Positions 1 to 11,462 of a stretch of DNA of 64,000 nt are shown here, one piece after another; the stretch's first letter is position 1, and the number at the start of each line of letters is the position of its first letter. Origin of the DNA: Anthopleura xanthogrammica (Eukaryota > Cnidaria > Anthozoa > Actiniaria > Actiniidae); NCBI GenBank assembly GCA_964019055.1, contig OZ025215.1, positions 6,861,770 to 6,925,769 of the forward strand, written 5' to 3'. The notes beneath the pieces were generated by a model that was not told the origin of the DNA, ran no database searches, and saw only the letters and a list, made by a program, of their open reading frames with translations. Position numbers and translations under genes: made by a program.

Positions 1-1003
1 CATTAATTTTAACTAATATTTCGTAAAAAATCGACAAGAAATGTGTAAACTAGCTGGAGAAACTCTCAGACAAGCCAAGGACGTTGGTTCGGCAAACATT
101 GTCAGAAAAACTTGGATAGTTTGTCGTTTTTACTGCATTCTAGATTTTTATCATCTTTTTCTTCAATACTTGTGAACCAAAAAAGCAATATTTGAAGCTT
201 TGATCTTTTGTTTTTGATCCCATTTCAAGAAAAAAGGCTAAGACTTAGTAAAAAGACTTGGTTCTTTGAAAAAACATATTTGACGGCCAGAGAACCTCAC
301 GCGAAGTCAAAACAAGATTCCAGTTTCATAATCATATGAATATTTTGACATTTTTATAGATAATTTATTTTAATGTTGAATGAAATATGAAAAAGGAATA
401 CATATCACACCAAATATTTGCTATTTATCTGGCTTTTCCAGCTATTACTATTACACAATCGCAAAAATGATGAGCTTGTTTTTTTTTTATGGATAAGCTT
501 ATGTTTTTGTAAGATATTTCGCTCGATAATAAAGTTAAGAATAAATCTGAAAAAAAAACTTTTCAAAGACCAACTTACTAACAAAGAAAATTATTATCTT
601 GCATTAATGAATATGTCTCTTTTTACATGTGAAGTTCAAGTGAATGTAAGCTTAAGCTTATCAGTAATATTTTTCGACATTTTTCAGTGTAGTTCACTTT
701 CCACCTAAAAAACTTACAACTTTGATTACTTTTTGCTGAATAAAATCCTTTGTTCTATACATGTATTCATATGCTCTACGATCTATGATTATTTTTCTTC
801 GAATTGAAAAGTTTTCTAATGCTTTTAAAGGCTTAAAATAATGGTTTTTCTTTTAGTTTTTCCTCCTGGATTCTGGTAAAATCAAACGAAGTGGTAACGC
901 TATAACCAGCGTTATGCCGCGTCACACAATTGTCACGTTTTTAGCACTAAATATACTATTTATGGGAGCTCCGCTTTTAGGCAGTGCCTAAATCTATATA
1001 TTA
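1..1003. repeat. Left copy of a 1003-bp inverted repeat (partner 30482-31484)
   Basis: This block is the reverse complement of 30482-31484. Coordinates pair as p and 31485-p over the whole stretch with no gap, and I noticed only one mismatch (near 914). Similarity stops at 1003/1004, after a short palindrome TTTAGGCACTGCCTAAA seen on the other strand. It is cut by the window start, so the true left limit is unknown. It holds a 96-codon open frame (418-708) that I do not regard as a gene. The partner lies in an intron insertion, so this is probably a mobile element or part of one. Confidence 0.9.
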
Positions 1004-1688
1004 CAGGCCTCTAGAGAATATAAATGGTTGGATAGGTCAAGAGGTGACACGCGTGAAAAATGTCTGCGCATGCTCTAAGTCCGTATGCAAATTAGTCAAA
1101 ATTTGTCTTTACAAAATGCCAAAACTTAAGATCAGTTCTTGAAACTTAAGGCTAACTCTTTCATATTGTCTTTATTAACACATTATCTTGGTCTCATAAA
1201 AGTATACCCACGAATATTTTTTGTATACTCGGAGAAAACAAGCATTTATTTTCTCACAAAAACTCTATAAATTCTTGGAAAGCGTGCTGAAAGGCACACA
1301 TGCGCAAACGTTTTTCTCTAGTGTCTCAAGAGGTAGACCTCTTGCACGTGACGTCAAAGCAGCTTAATTTGGAGGACATACAAAACAAAAGAATTTCAAA
1401 CTTCTGAGAATTGGAACCTATTGTTTTCCAAATTCAGCTGCATTCCGACGTGCTGCAAGGGGTCTATATACCCGAGGGAGTGTGGGTGCCATGTTTCTCG
1501 ATTGTCTCTGCGAGGACACAGGAATCCCAACCGTTAAAAAAGTAAAATAAGAGAGACGCATGTGGAAAAGGCTAACAGTTGGTTATAATTTTGATAACAA
1601 TTGAATGTGATGGGGGTTTACTTTTGGTTCAAAAAGATTATTTAGAAAACTATTTTCCTCTGCTCTATCTATCTAAATGTCCTTGTAG
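1004..1688. other. Gene-free stretch upstream of the first actinoporin-like exons
   Basis: No coding exon was recognised here. It contains a MITE-like inverted repeat at about 1336-1475. A stretch at about 1195-1315 resembles intron sequence at about 20845-20940. The N-terminal exon expected for the gene at 1689-2630 was not found here. Confidence 0.5.
1336..1475. mobile_element. MITE-like element with TTTGGAGGACA arms
   Basis: Two inverted arms resembling AATTTGGAGGACAAAAC flank a short centre, next to GACGTCA and TGCAAGGGGTCTATA. The same family occurs at about 40240-40395 and 46516-46670. It is a small non-coding dispersed hairpin element; the exact ends are not defined. Confidence 0.6.
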
Positions 1689-2630
1689 ATTCAGGATTTG
1701 GAACAGAGGGGGTGGTGTCGTATCAGATAGGACCGCAAGGTACCTTGAGTCTTATCATCGTGTGGAAGATGCCTCAGTTTGCAACCACAGGCTTCTTCAT
1801 TAAGGTGTGTAAGCCATTTGAAGGGTGTAATAACTGGGTAGGAATACTACTGTCAAATATTTTTACTGGAATAAAAAGTGAAAACATTATAGACAAACTT
1901 CATCTTTATCGAAGGCTGGAACAAATATACAAAGCTTTGTTACAGTAATGGCGTGCATGTTTGACAAGAGATGAATTAAGATGGAGGACATGAAAGAAAG
2001 ACAAATACACGAAACTTCCTCTGCTCTTTTGTGATGCTGATACCTCAGCATAGACTTGCCACAAGTCGTACTCGCTATGTTGTTTGTGGATGAGAACACG
2101 CAGCGGCGAGAGGCGAGTATACCGCTCGGCCGCCATAGCTCAAGCTGTAGAACAATCTCATCATCATACATGGTTGATACAACCATATGATTTTCAAAAC
2201 CAAAATATTGACAACACGTACTCCTCCACGCGAGAGGGTTTGTGGACGTCAATCAAAGTGTTGCAATAACACTCCATATAGGCACGTGCACGTGCCCTTA
2301 AAGTCTTTGTGCTTCCCGAAAAATGTTTTGGAAACACTTTGAATGACGTCCACCAAAGTCTACTATCTGCATGGTAACAACGAATCCGTCCATGTTAACT
2401 TCATCAAGACAGTAAATTTTCTCTGATTGTTAACTTCACAGATCAAGAAAGGTGGACACATTCCAGCACAAAATCTAAAAGAATTGTTCGATAACATTGA
2501 CGAAAGCAAACTGTGGTTTCAAGTAAACAAGCAGAATCACTGGCAGACAAAAAAAGAAGAGGGTCTAACGTGGAAGGCTGCCATGGGAACGAGGTCCATA
2601 GTCTCACTTAAACTTATAATTAGCCAGTAA
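1689..2630 (+). CDS. Actinoporin-like protein, partial (middle and C-terminal exons)
   Basis: Two exons are visible: 1689-1804 (38 codons, after a TTGTAG acceptor, before GTGTGT) and 2442-2630 (after TTCACAG, ending in TAA). Phases match the paralogues on both sides. The first exon carries the FGTEG-VSYQI strand and the hydrophobic strand leading to a Trp-Lys-Met-Pro turn. The last has the LFDN, LWF and WKAAMG motifs that close the family's beta-sandwich. Its middle exon has the same length (116 nt) as that of the minus-strand gene, and is 19 codons shorter in frame than the 173-nt exon at 13561-13733. The signal-peptide and N-terminal exons are not found; the 1003-bp inverted repeat occupies where the N-terminal exon would be expected from the paralogue. 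AATAAA follows at 2685. Actinoporin-like proteins are secreted membrane-binding, sometimes pore-forming proteins; activity here is not implied. Confidence 0.6.
1805..2441. other. Intron of the first actinoporin-like gene, with a MITE relative
   Basis: The intron runs from GTGTGT to TTCACAG. Around 1905-2030 it carries a segment resembling, in inverted orientation, about 10685-10815 (motif with TTTGTATATTTG and GACAAGAGATGAA). No further coding sequence was seen. Confidence 0.5.
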
Positions 2631-2924
2631 AGCAATTGCCATGGGGGCAGGATCCATCACTATCCCTATAGGTCAATTTTATGCAATAAAACAGTTACCG
2701 TGGGAACCCCTCATTACGCTTGGGAAATTTAAACAGTCAGCTCCTTTTTGAAGTTAATGATCAAAGGGTTAGTAATAAAAATACTTTGAAAGATGATATA
2801 TTGCTATGGAAACGTGATTGCCAATGGTTTCGCCACGCTTTAAACCACCACGAAATTACTAAGTTCAAAAGGATTAAATAAAGAAAACTCAAAATATTTC
2901 GTAAGAAACCCAGAGTCCTATCTC

Positions 2925-3080
2925 ACGCATCACCAGCTGAATCGCAAGTTTTCAATAGAATTTTTTCTGGTTGACAGCAAATGGTGTTCAGTGTTTGACA
3001 ACCATTTGGAGCAGATAATTCATGAGATTCGAAAAACTTTTATTAGCTGATTGAAACCCAGCCATAATGTTCGCCCTGCA
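2925..3080. mobile_element. MITE relative of the element at 23402-23582
   Basis: The sequence from CAGCTGAATCGCAAG to GATTGAAACCCAGC closely follows the centre and right arm of the intronic MITE at 23402-23582. The left arm is altered. It is a degraded copy in the 3' flank of the first actinoporin-like gene. Confidence 0.6.
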
Positions 3081-3278
3081 GAATCCAGAAACTTGCACGC
3101 TATTGCTATTTTTAGTTGCTTGAACGCTTATCTTTAAATAGCAATGATTCAGACAACGTCATGTGAAATACTTCGTGTTTTTATTTTTCCATTTTCAATT
3201 AACTTTTACATTTTTACCAATCATGAGCCTTTTTGAGTCAGTAGAACTAGATTTTTGGTCTGCCTTCAACATTTAAAC

Positions 3279-3895
3279 ATGTTCTATAAGGCACGGTGAC
3301 AAAATACGCATGTTCTATAAGGCACGGTGGACAGAATACACATGTTCTATAAGGCACGGTGGACAGAATACACGTGTTCTATAAGGCACGGTGAACAGAG
3401 TACACCATGTTCTATAAGGCACGGTGAACAGAATACACATGTTCTATAAGGCACGGTGGACAGAATACACATGTTCTATAAGGCACGGTGGACAGAATAC
3501 ACATGTTCTATAAGGCACGGTGAACAGAATACACATGTTCTATAAGGCACGGTGAACAGAATACACATGTTCTATAAGGCACGGTGAACAGAATACACCA
3601 TGTTCTATAAGGTACGGTGAACAGAATACACATGTTCTATAAGGCACGGTGAACGGAATACACATGTTCTATAAGGCACGGTGAACAGAATACACATGTT
3701 CTATAAGGCACGGTGAACAGAATACACATGTTCTATAAGGCACGGTGAACAGAATACACCATGTTCTATAAGGTACGGTGAACAGAATACACATGTTCTA
3801 TAAGGCACGGTGAACAGAATACACATGTTCTAAAAGGCACGGTGAACAGAGTACACCATGTTCTATAAGGCACGGTGAACAGAATACAACATGTT
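3279..3895. repeat. Minisatellite, 32-33 bp unit, about 19 copies
   Basis: The unit contains TGTTCTATAAGGCACGGTG followed by AACAGAATACAC, repeated head to tail. Variants differ by single bases (GGACAG or GAACAG) and by an extra C before ATGTTC. No coding role is apparent. Confidence 0.95.
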
Positions 3896-4083
3896 CGTTG
3901 AACTCATGATCAAAAGGGACATAACCAAGACATAAGTTTGTTTGGCAGAAAAAAAGCCTGTTCATGGAATTATGCTAATACTGACATTGAATATGGCTAA
4001 GGACTTCATGCCTGATAAATATCAAGAAAGGTCTATTGAAATTCGTGGATCTATAGTACGAAGCGTCTTAGAAAAAGCCTTTC

Positions 4084-4809
4084 CTAGGATCGAGACAAAA
4101 AGACTTCTAGTGGAGCCTTGTCGCCATTACCCATGGCTGCAAAGAATTTACAGTTGAGCACGGTGTTGGTTCCATAGTGCCATTTCCCAAAATCCCCTGC
4201 TTCCCAAGCTTCTTTTTCGTATTTGTCGAATAGGTCCGAAGCCTCCATGTACCCTCCAGGGTTGGGATCTTGATTTTCGATCTATATTATAAATTCACTG
4301 TTACAAATCAGGTTTCTTTCTGATAGAAATCACGGCACATGCGCTTTGGGTTTCGTCATTATTAAATTTGTATTCAAAAGAACGACTATTTTACTGCGCG
4401 ACGCGCAAAAGTATGACCACATTTAGTGTTTTCGCATACTTCTATGCACTGGTGTTTTGGTGTGCATTCCAAACGAGCTTTTACACGCCTTATTTGGTAA
4501 AACCAGCCAGATTCACATCGAAATGTGTCGGTTTAACGTACAAGATCCCGTGCATAAAAGTATGCGAATACATTAAATGTGGCTATACTTTTGTGCGTGG
4601 CGCTGTAATTTTTAATTCAAAAAGAAATTAAAATCTAGCCTGCTGTGTTTTGTGCAGTTATAAAGCAATAGCTTGAGGAATGACAGAACAATCGAAAAGG
4701 GTTGAGAACCTGGTCTACCTTATATGATTCGTAAAATGGGGACATCATGATTATGATGATGATGATAATGATGATGATGATAATGATGATGATGATGATG
4801 ATGATGATA

Positions 4810-4860
<51 letters not shown>

Positions 4861-7800
4861 TCAATATTAATAATAATAATAATGATAATGATATCAATAA
4901 TAATAATAATGATATTAATAACATTAATAATAATAATATTAAATATATTTTATATGAAATTAAAAAAAAGGAAAAAAATTGTTAAAAAAGAAAAATTTAT
5001 ATCACTATAATATTAATAATGATGATAATGATAATATCAATATTGATAATGATAATAATAATAATAATAATAATAATAATAGTTTCTATCTGAGTACATG
5101 ATACTAGGTGATGTGACTAGGTGCGCAATGTATGATTTCCTGATCTGAAAAAAAATCAATCCCATCATCCACCGCACGCTCAATTTACTTGAGTTTCATG
5201 GCGGCTATCTTGAAAATAAGCTAAATACGAGCGACTTTCTTGTATATAAATATTTTCTTGTCGAAAACGAGGGACTCTAAATAACAGGATTTTCTTAAGG
5301 TTTAAAGTATCCTGGAGATTGCCAAGGACCAAAGAGCAGAGTAAGATGTGAAAATTTTAGTTGAATTATGCCAAGGAATTTTTAACAAACGCATTCAAAA
5401 GAACTTATTGAGATATGTTCAAAACCGAAGAGATAATTGACAAAGGTGCTTGCAATCAAAAGATATGATTTTTTGAAAATTTCTTTTGTTAGGAAGAATA
5501 TTAATGGCGGGAAAATACAATTTTCAAAAACTTATAACTTTTTAGTGCAAGCACATCTGTCAATTATCTCTTCGCTTTTGAACACATCTCAATGTGTTTT
5601 TTCAAAAGCACTAATTAAAATTTCTCAGTTTCAATTTCTCACTAAATTGGTGACGTCATTTCCCCCCCAAAAAATCGTAACATTGGTAAAGGTAAAAAGA
5701 ACAAATTTTTCCTTTTGAAACAAAAGTTTTTATTCCCAGATGTTCTTAACTGGGTGAAAACGTACATAGAAATGCGTTAGCCTATTTGGTCTATTTTCCA
5801 TACCTTCGCCAGAAATTTATTCGATTTACTCCAGACAGCACTCCAAAGAATCAATATATAGCTGTTCCCCATTTTGTAGGTGAGCACACCCTCTGATCCA
5901 AGTAACCCTTTAACCATACCTATGACAATAAAACAACAATGGGAAACTGGTGAGATATACGGTCACATTGCATTACGATTGCAACGCATTGATGAGTGAT
6001 TCCTTTCAGTTGGCAACTCACAAAACTTCAAGGTTTGAGAAATGATAGCAGGAGTATTCTGGATAAAATTAGTAAGAAGAAGAGATAAGAAATAAAATCA
6101 TAAAGACAGAAATAAAAAGGAGGAAAGGAAAGGAAAGGAGAAAAGATAAAAGATGAAAATAGAAAACGAAGGAAGCAAGGAAGACAGATAGAGCAAGCAT
6201 GGGCTAGCAAGCATAGTTTTGTTTCTATTGGACAAGAATACTAAAAAATTACTTGGATTTCTCTCAAAGGTGACCAACATGGTTTTATCGGTGGGCAGAA
6301 CATCAGGAGGTGGAGTATCGAGCTTGCCATCCACGATGTACCAATGTGGTTCAGTCAGGTCCATCGGATGGTTATTGGTTAGTGTGATGGTCACAGCGTT
6401 GTCCACTCCAACCATAGACAGGACATCAGAGACAAGTTTACCAAGATCTGATGCTGGTGTTGAATATTCATTTACAGTTTTTTTAAGTTCATCGTAGGTT
6501 GTACGGCGATTGGCTGAAGGAAAGTGATGAATTTGTTTAATGATGTAAATGTAAACGCAAATCAACTTTATTTCTAGAGACGGTGACACGTGGCAGTCGC
6601 AACTGATATAAACTTGTGGCCCTCTTTTTCAACAACTCTGAAAGAGACGTGACCACCATATTACGTGGTAATCCGAGCCACGGCGAAGGTCTAACCATTT
6701 GCAGATATTTTTAGAGCAAAGGCAGCACCTTCTATACTCAGATTTTTTTGCGAACGAACGAACGAACGAACGACTGGATAGTTGGGTGAGAAAGAAACAA
6801 AAAAGAAAGGCAAAAACATATATGAAAATTTAGGCTTCATTAATCGTGATGAGTTCTGTAAATTTGGCACCTTTTCGTTCAAGGGAAATTACGACGCGTT
6901 TGGAAATGTCTTATAATGAAAGCGGAACCTGTTGCCCAGACCAGGAATCGAACCAAAGACCTCAAAGAAGAGAGGTGTGAATGCACTTCAGCTAAACCTC
7001 CCTTGATTCCGGTAAAACCTTTAGAAACGTTTGGAAAAGTTAACACTGACTTACCTCCTGTGTCAACGGTTTTGGATGATGTTAGCCCCGAGTTATGTGC
7101 AAATGGCGAGCTGATTATCACCAACCTTAAAAGTTACAAAATTCCATTTTGAGTTTTTAAAATTTGAAAAAACGTTTGAGATAACACTGGATTGGCTTAC
7201 CCAAGCAAAATAATCCAACTGGTTGTCATTTTCTTCACTGGAACGAAAGAAAGGGAAGCATAAAACTCCAACTCATCGATACGATAATAAATTCAATATT
7301 TTTTCTTTGGTTTCGCAGTATAACTTTTAAAATGTTTTTTTTCTTTTTTTTGCCAAATATCATTCCAAACCAAACCTATACTTATTACTGAAATAGGTGC
7401 AGATAGAGGCATCCAGTAGGATAATGAACTGATTACAACGTAAAACGCGCGCGTGTATATATCTGTACATAAACACAATAGAACTTGAAGCTCTAGAGCA
7501 CGAGAGAGCAAGTTTAGGAATACGAAACAGAGTACAGAGTTTCTCTGCCTAGTTCTTGCATTCTCTGCAGCTTTGTTTGCTTGTTTTGTTTTGTTTTTTG
7601 TTTTTTTTGTTTTTTGTTTTTTGTTTTAACTCTTTTTTGTTTGTTTCGTTTTGTTTGTTTTTGCTTTAATCATTTTTTTTCTTACGACTGGTTTTATGAT
7701 ATTTTATGTATTCTGGCTCAGTTTGTATTCAATGTATTAGTAATATACCAAACTGTTTACCTCAGCAATTTATAATATAGATACTAACTTCTACCTTACA

Positions 7801-7905
7801 TCATACTACTATGGATATAGCTGCAATTCAATCAAACTACTTACCAGTTTCAGCAGTCTTTTCTGTCTCAAGGATCAAAGACAAATGACTCAAAACCAAG
7901 TCCAT
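4084..7905 (-). CDS. Actinoporin-like protein, six-exon model
   Basis: Reading down the minus strand the exons are: 7905-7845 (weak), 7237-7201 (37 nt, hydrophobic leader with ATG at 7229), 7110-7055 (or from 7125), 6513-6253, 5919-5804 and 4281-4084 (TAG). All junctions are GT-AG and phases chain correctly. The core exon 6513-6253 encodes the GVDNAV strand, the DLTEPHWY segment and the PPP-containing loop typical of actinoporin-like N-terminal halves. The next carries GSEGVLTY and an ILILW strand; the last has LFDKY, a Trp/His/Tyr cluster and FFAAMG. The leader exon matches the signal-peptide exon at 9633-9673, so translation may start at 7229 and the 7905 exon could be untranslated. The three core exons are solid; the upstream ones are inferred. 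The family is secreted and membrane-binding; whether this one forms pores cannot be told. Confidence 0.65.
4747..5082. repeat. GAT then AAT trinucleotide microsatellite
   Basis: A run of GAT with interspersed AAT (4747-4860) grades into AAT/ATT-rich sequence and a second AAT run (about 5040-5082). It lies in the last intron of the minus-strand actinoporin-like gene. The Met/Ile-only open frame here is an artefact of the repeat. Confidence 0.95.
5392..5612. mobile_element. Hairpin (MITE-like) inverted repeat of about 60-bp arms
   Basis: The left arm (about 5393-5455, with GAAGAGATAATTGACA) matches the reverse complement of the right arm (about 5544-5612, with TGTCAATTATCTCTTC). The centre is about 90 bp. 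It is intronic in the minus-strand actinoporin-like gene. Confidence 0.75.
6610..7010 (-). mobile_element. SINE fragments (tRNA-related head and body)
   Basis: The stretch at 6940-7010, read on the minus strand, has a B-box-like GGTTCGATTCC after a degenerate A-box. The stretch at 6690-6735 shares GGTCTAACCATTTGCAGAT and AAAGGCAGCACCTTCT with the longer SINE at 11075-11533. A short ACGA microsatellite (6760-6775) follows. It sits in introns of the minus-strand actinoporin-like gene. Confidence 0.6.
7570..7685. repeat. T-rich simple sequence
   Basis: TTTTG-type repeats dominate. On the minus strand this is an A-rich tract within the first candidate intron of the actinoporin-like gene. No gene is seen. 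Confidence 0.85.
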
Positions 7906-8137
7906 CGTCTGTTTTCAAAACTAATTGAATCCATTAGCGTGATATTTGAAATATTCAACTGGTTTATGAAATTCAAAGAGGCGTTTCCACGTGAAAACAG
8001 CCACCCTGAGTAATTGGTTTAGTCAGTCACTAAAACATTTTTCATTAGGGATTTTACCTTGGTGGGATTTTTTAAACTCGTTCCTTCTGACCGACTTTCG
8101 TTCGTTATAATAAACCGCGGAGACTCAAGCTGCAATA

Positions 8138-8572
8138 TGACCGAATGCCAATATGGCCCCCACTTCATTATCATAATCTTTAAATTCATATTTTAGTTGA
8201 CCACTACATTAACATTATAGATTAGAATGACTTGAATAAAGTTAGAAAGTTTGAGACAAAAATATTAAATTCTTGAGAAGTTATGAGAATTTTAAAGATG
8301 TGAAAACACCACAACGAGGCTAGCAAGGAAACAGATCACTGAACACATACAAATCTCTGTAATTTTGATTCCAAATAGCTTCACTTGAATTCTATATCTA
8401 TAGCAATGAAACTTTGCTTGCTCTTTCCTTTTTATTTATTAACTTTACGAGTAGATACAAATATCTATTTGAGGGCGTAATCAACAAGACATCAAAAGTC
8501 TCATGTAAAGACTTTTTAAAAATTAGGTTTTTATTTCTGAAAGTCAATGACGACCATATTGGCATTCGGTCT
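8138..8572. mobile_element. MITE with GAATGCCAATATGG arms, copy 1
   Basis: The left end reads ACCGAATGCCAATATGG and the right end its complement CCATATTGGCATTCGGT. The interior is largely the reverse complement of 13759-14159 (shared segments include TTGAGACAAAAATATT and GCTAGCAAGGAAACAGATCA). It lies between two head-to-head actinoporin-like genes. Confidence 0.85.
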
Positions 8573-9632
8573 ATGCAGTATTCAGATTCACAAGAGTTTC
8601 TTTTCAGGAATATTTGGTTCGAAATTAAAAACATTGGAGGAAAATATTGCCTAGTGACAGATAAGGATCAATATTATCCTGGGCCATATATTAACATCAA
8701 TAAAGATTTGGATAAGCATTTTAATTATAAGAAAGATAAACGCGAAAAGTTTTGAACGTTTCGATGACATCCTGTCATCATTTTCAACAACATTTTTATT
8801 ATAATAGCGTGAATTTATGTTAACAAAAGTGAAATATTAACATATTTTAACATATTTGGGAAAAAAAACTTTATTTAGTTGCAAGGCGCCAAGATTGAAA
8901 ATCGACCTGTAAAGATTTTGTTTAGAGATCCCTCAATCAGCTGGTATCTCACTAGGTAAACCCGCTAATGGAACCAGGTTCGCGGGTATGGGGAGGAGAT
9001 AGGGGGACTGCTTTATGCGTTGCTTGAACTCTCCGAATGTCTCGAGTCTAGGATTAGAACAGCCTTGCTGGTGCCTCAATTTACAACATTTTTCATTAGC
9101 ACATGCAGGTTTGATTGTTGCATTAAAATCTTTAAGTGGTCCTCATATAAAATGCATTAACAAAATATTTTAAATATTTTGAACATCACATTTAAGAAAT
9201 TAAACCTTATTGCTAATTGTTGAATAATTCGACACGTGATCCTCACGTGACAAAATACTTTAACGCCACACTAAAGAAATGACGTCAAGTGTTTTGTGAT
9301 TGGCTGAACGAAGGAGCATATCATCATTTTAATTTTTTTTAATTTATCGAATTGATTCAAAGTGTTCCAATCTCCAGCTGATTCAGTACAGGTAGGTTAT
9401 GAATATACTTTCAGTGTAGCAATCTTATCTTTTCGATAGAAAAAAACTGTTCAGGTTATCGAAACGGCTCTGTTCCGGAACAAAATAATCGTAGTTGCGA
9501 GCAACCTTGAATTCTTTTTCAACAGATAAAACAATAGTTTTTTTTTTTCATTCTTCAAGTTATTTTACGTTTTTCAATCTATTTTGTAAAGTTGTTTAAC
9601 ATTTATGCAAAATTATTTTTTTCTAGGAACTC
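8573..9632. other. Intergenic stretch upstream of the second + actinoporin-like gene
   Basis: No convincing exon was seen apart from short open frames. AT-rich with scattered palindromes. It may hold the promoter of the gene whose leader exon begins at 9633. Confidence 0.4.
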
Positions 9633-11345
9633 ATGATGAAAAGAATGGCCAGTCTCCTCATACTTTGCTTTGGGTAAGGATGTTTTTCTTATTTTTAATT
9701 GGAAATTCTTTCCAACTAACTAACAAACAAATTAGCAATTATGATGTGAATGACAGCTTAGAACTCAGTTTCAGGACGGGGAAACCTACCATTCTCATGA
9801 ATTCCTATGTCTTTGCCTATATTACTTTCCAGTTTTGTGTAATTCTGAAAATACATTGTGCATTTCAGGCGTGGGAACGGTTGTCTCTGATTGGTTGAAA
9901 CAGTTCTTTATCTTTTATGATCTTAGTGGACGCATAATTCATTTGTTTTGATATTTCTCGCTAACTCTCAAGGTTAAAAACACTAGTTTCGCACCCAGAT
10001 ACACAGTTAGGTGCATTACAACGACCATCTATTCCAATTGCATGGCCAAAACATCATTGCTTTTAAAGCAATATAGGCTTGTTGTCTCTGTTCTTTCTTG
10101 CAACTGGAGAAGAATTTTGCAGTTATGCTTGTAAATTGATAAAAAAGGAAAGGCGGTCGAGTTAGTGTTGATCATTGATATATAATAATGGTGATGATTA
10201 CGATAAGGCATAATATTGAATCTTTCTAGGCTTATAGCATTCCCGCCAAACGCTGCTAGTGGCCGCCAGGGACATCATGATCACGTGATTTTCAAGCCTC
10301 AAAACGTCTCTGACGTGCCGCGTAAGTTTCAAAGTACAGTACTATCAAAGTAAAGGAAATTTAAAGTTTTGAATTGGGCTACCTGTGTTCCACGTGTATC
10401 GCTTACCACCCTTGATTGTAGATACGCGTAATGGACTACTTCGACGATGCGGCGGCCATCTTGAATCTGAATTAATGAAAATAACTTTTTACGAGATGCT
10501 GGAGGTATGCGTAGGATCTGATGATGAAAAAATCAAATCCTGGGTTTCTCTGGCCCTACCATGCTGGTTAAGTGTCAAGCATTTCATTTTTCACATCTTG
10601 AATTTCATTATTTTCACATCTTGAATCGCAATGCATTTTGGGGCTCCAGGGGGCAAAAGAAAACAAAAACGTCGGATAAAATAGAGAGTTTCGTTTATTT
10701 GTCTTTCTTTCGTGTCCATCTTCTTAGTTCATCTCTTGTCAAGTTGTCTAAGGGTGAAACGTTAATTTTAATCGACGCCATAAGCGTAACAAAGATTTGT
10801 ATATTTGCCTCCTGCCAAAATGGCTGCCGTATAGTCGAAGTAGTCCATTGCAAGGAGGTTGACATAATGATATATAAAAGCAAGTTAGGAATAATGAGGA
10901 ATAATTGGGAGTTTGTATTTTTCTTCCAATATCCAGCCGTAAAATAAATATTAAAAATATTTTGAACAAGATTTTTTCATTCTTATTCATATCAAGATGA
11001 TTAATCCCTATTTGGTATTTTAGTATCTAGAAATTTCATTTGACAACGTTCTTTCAATTAGCTATAAATCCTCTTTATAATAATGGGAGTTCTTATATAG
11101 CGCATTTCACATCGTCTCAATGCGCTTTACAATTTTTGACCAGTGGAGGACTTTACGGGCTGCATATTAAGGCGCTATTAGCAGCCGTGCAGCTTACAAT
11201 CATGAGTGAATTGTTAGTAATTAGTGTTATGCCTCCAAATTGGGATAGGCTGTTGAACCGGGAGACAATCCCCTACTCTTACACGAATAATTCAACAGGT
11301 TCTTTTATGTCCCCCATTTACAGGTTAAGGAAGGGCTGGGAGACA

Positions 11346-11393
<48 letters not shown>

Positions 11394-11406
11394 GTTTGTA
11401 GATGTG

Positions 11407-11462
<56 letters not shown>

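Noticed and set aside
418..708. 96-codon open frame identical in both copies of the inverted repeat
   Set aside because: Identity is explained by the near-identical repeat as a whole; composition is Leu/Lys-rich low complexity without motif.
3279..3895. CRISPR array
   Set aside because: A simple tandem repeat with no spacers.
4747..5010. Met/Ile-rich 87-codon open frame
   Set aside because: Translation of the ATG/AAT microsatellite.
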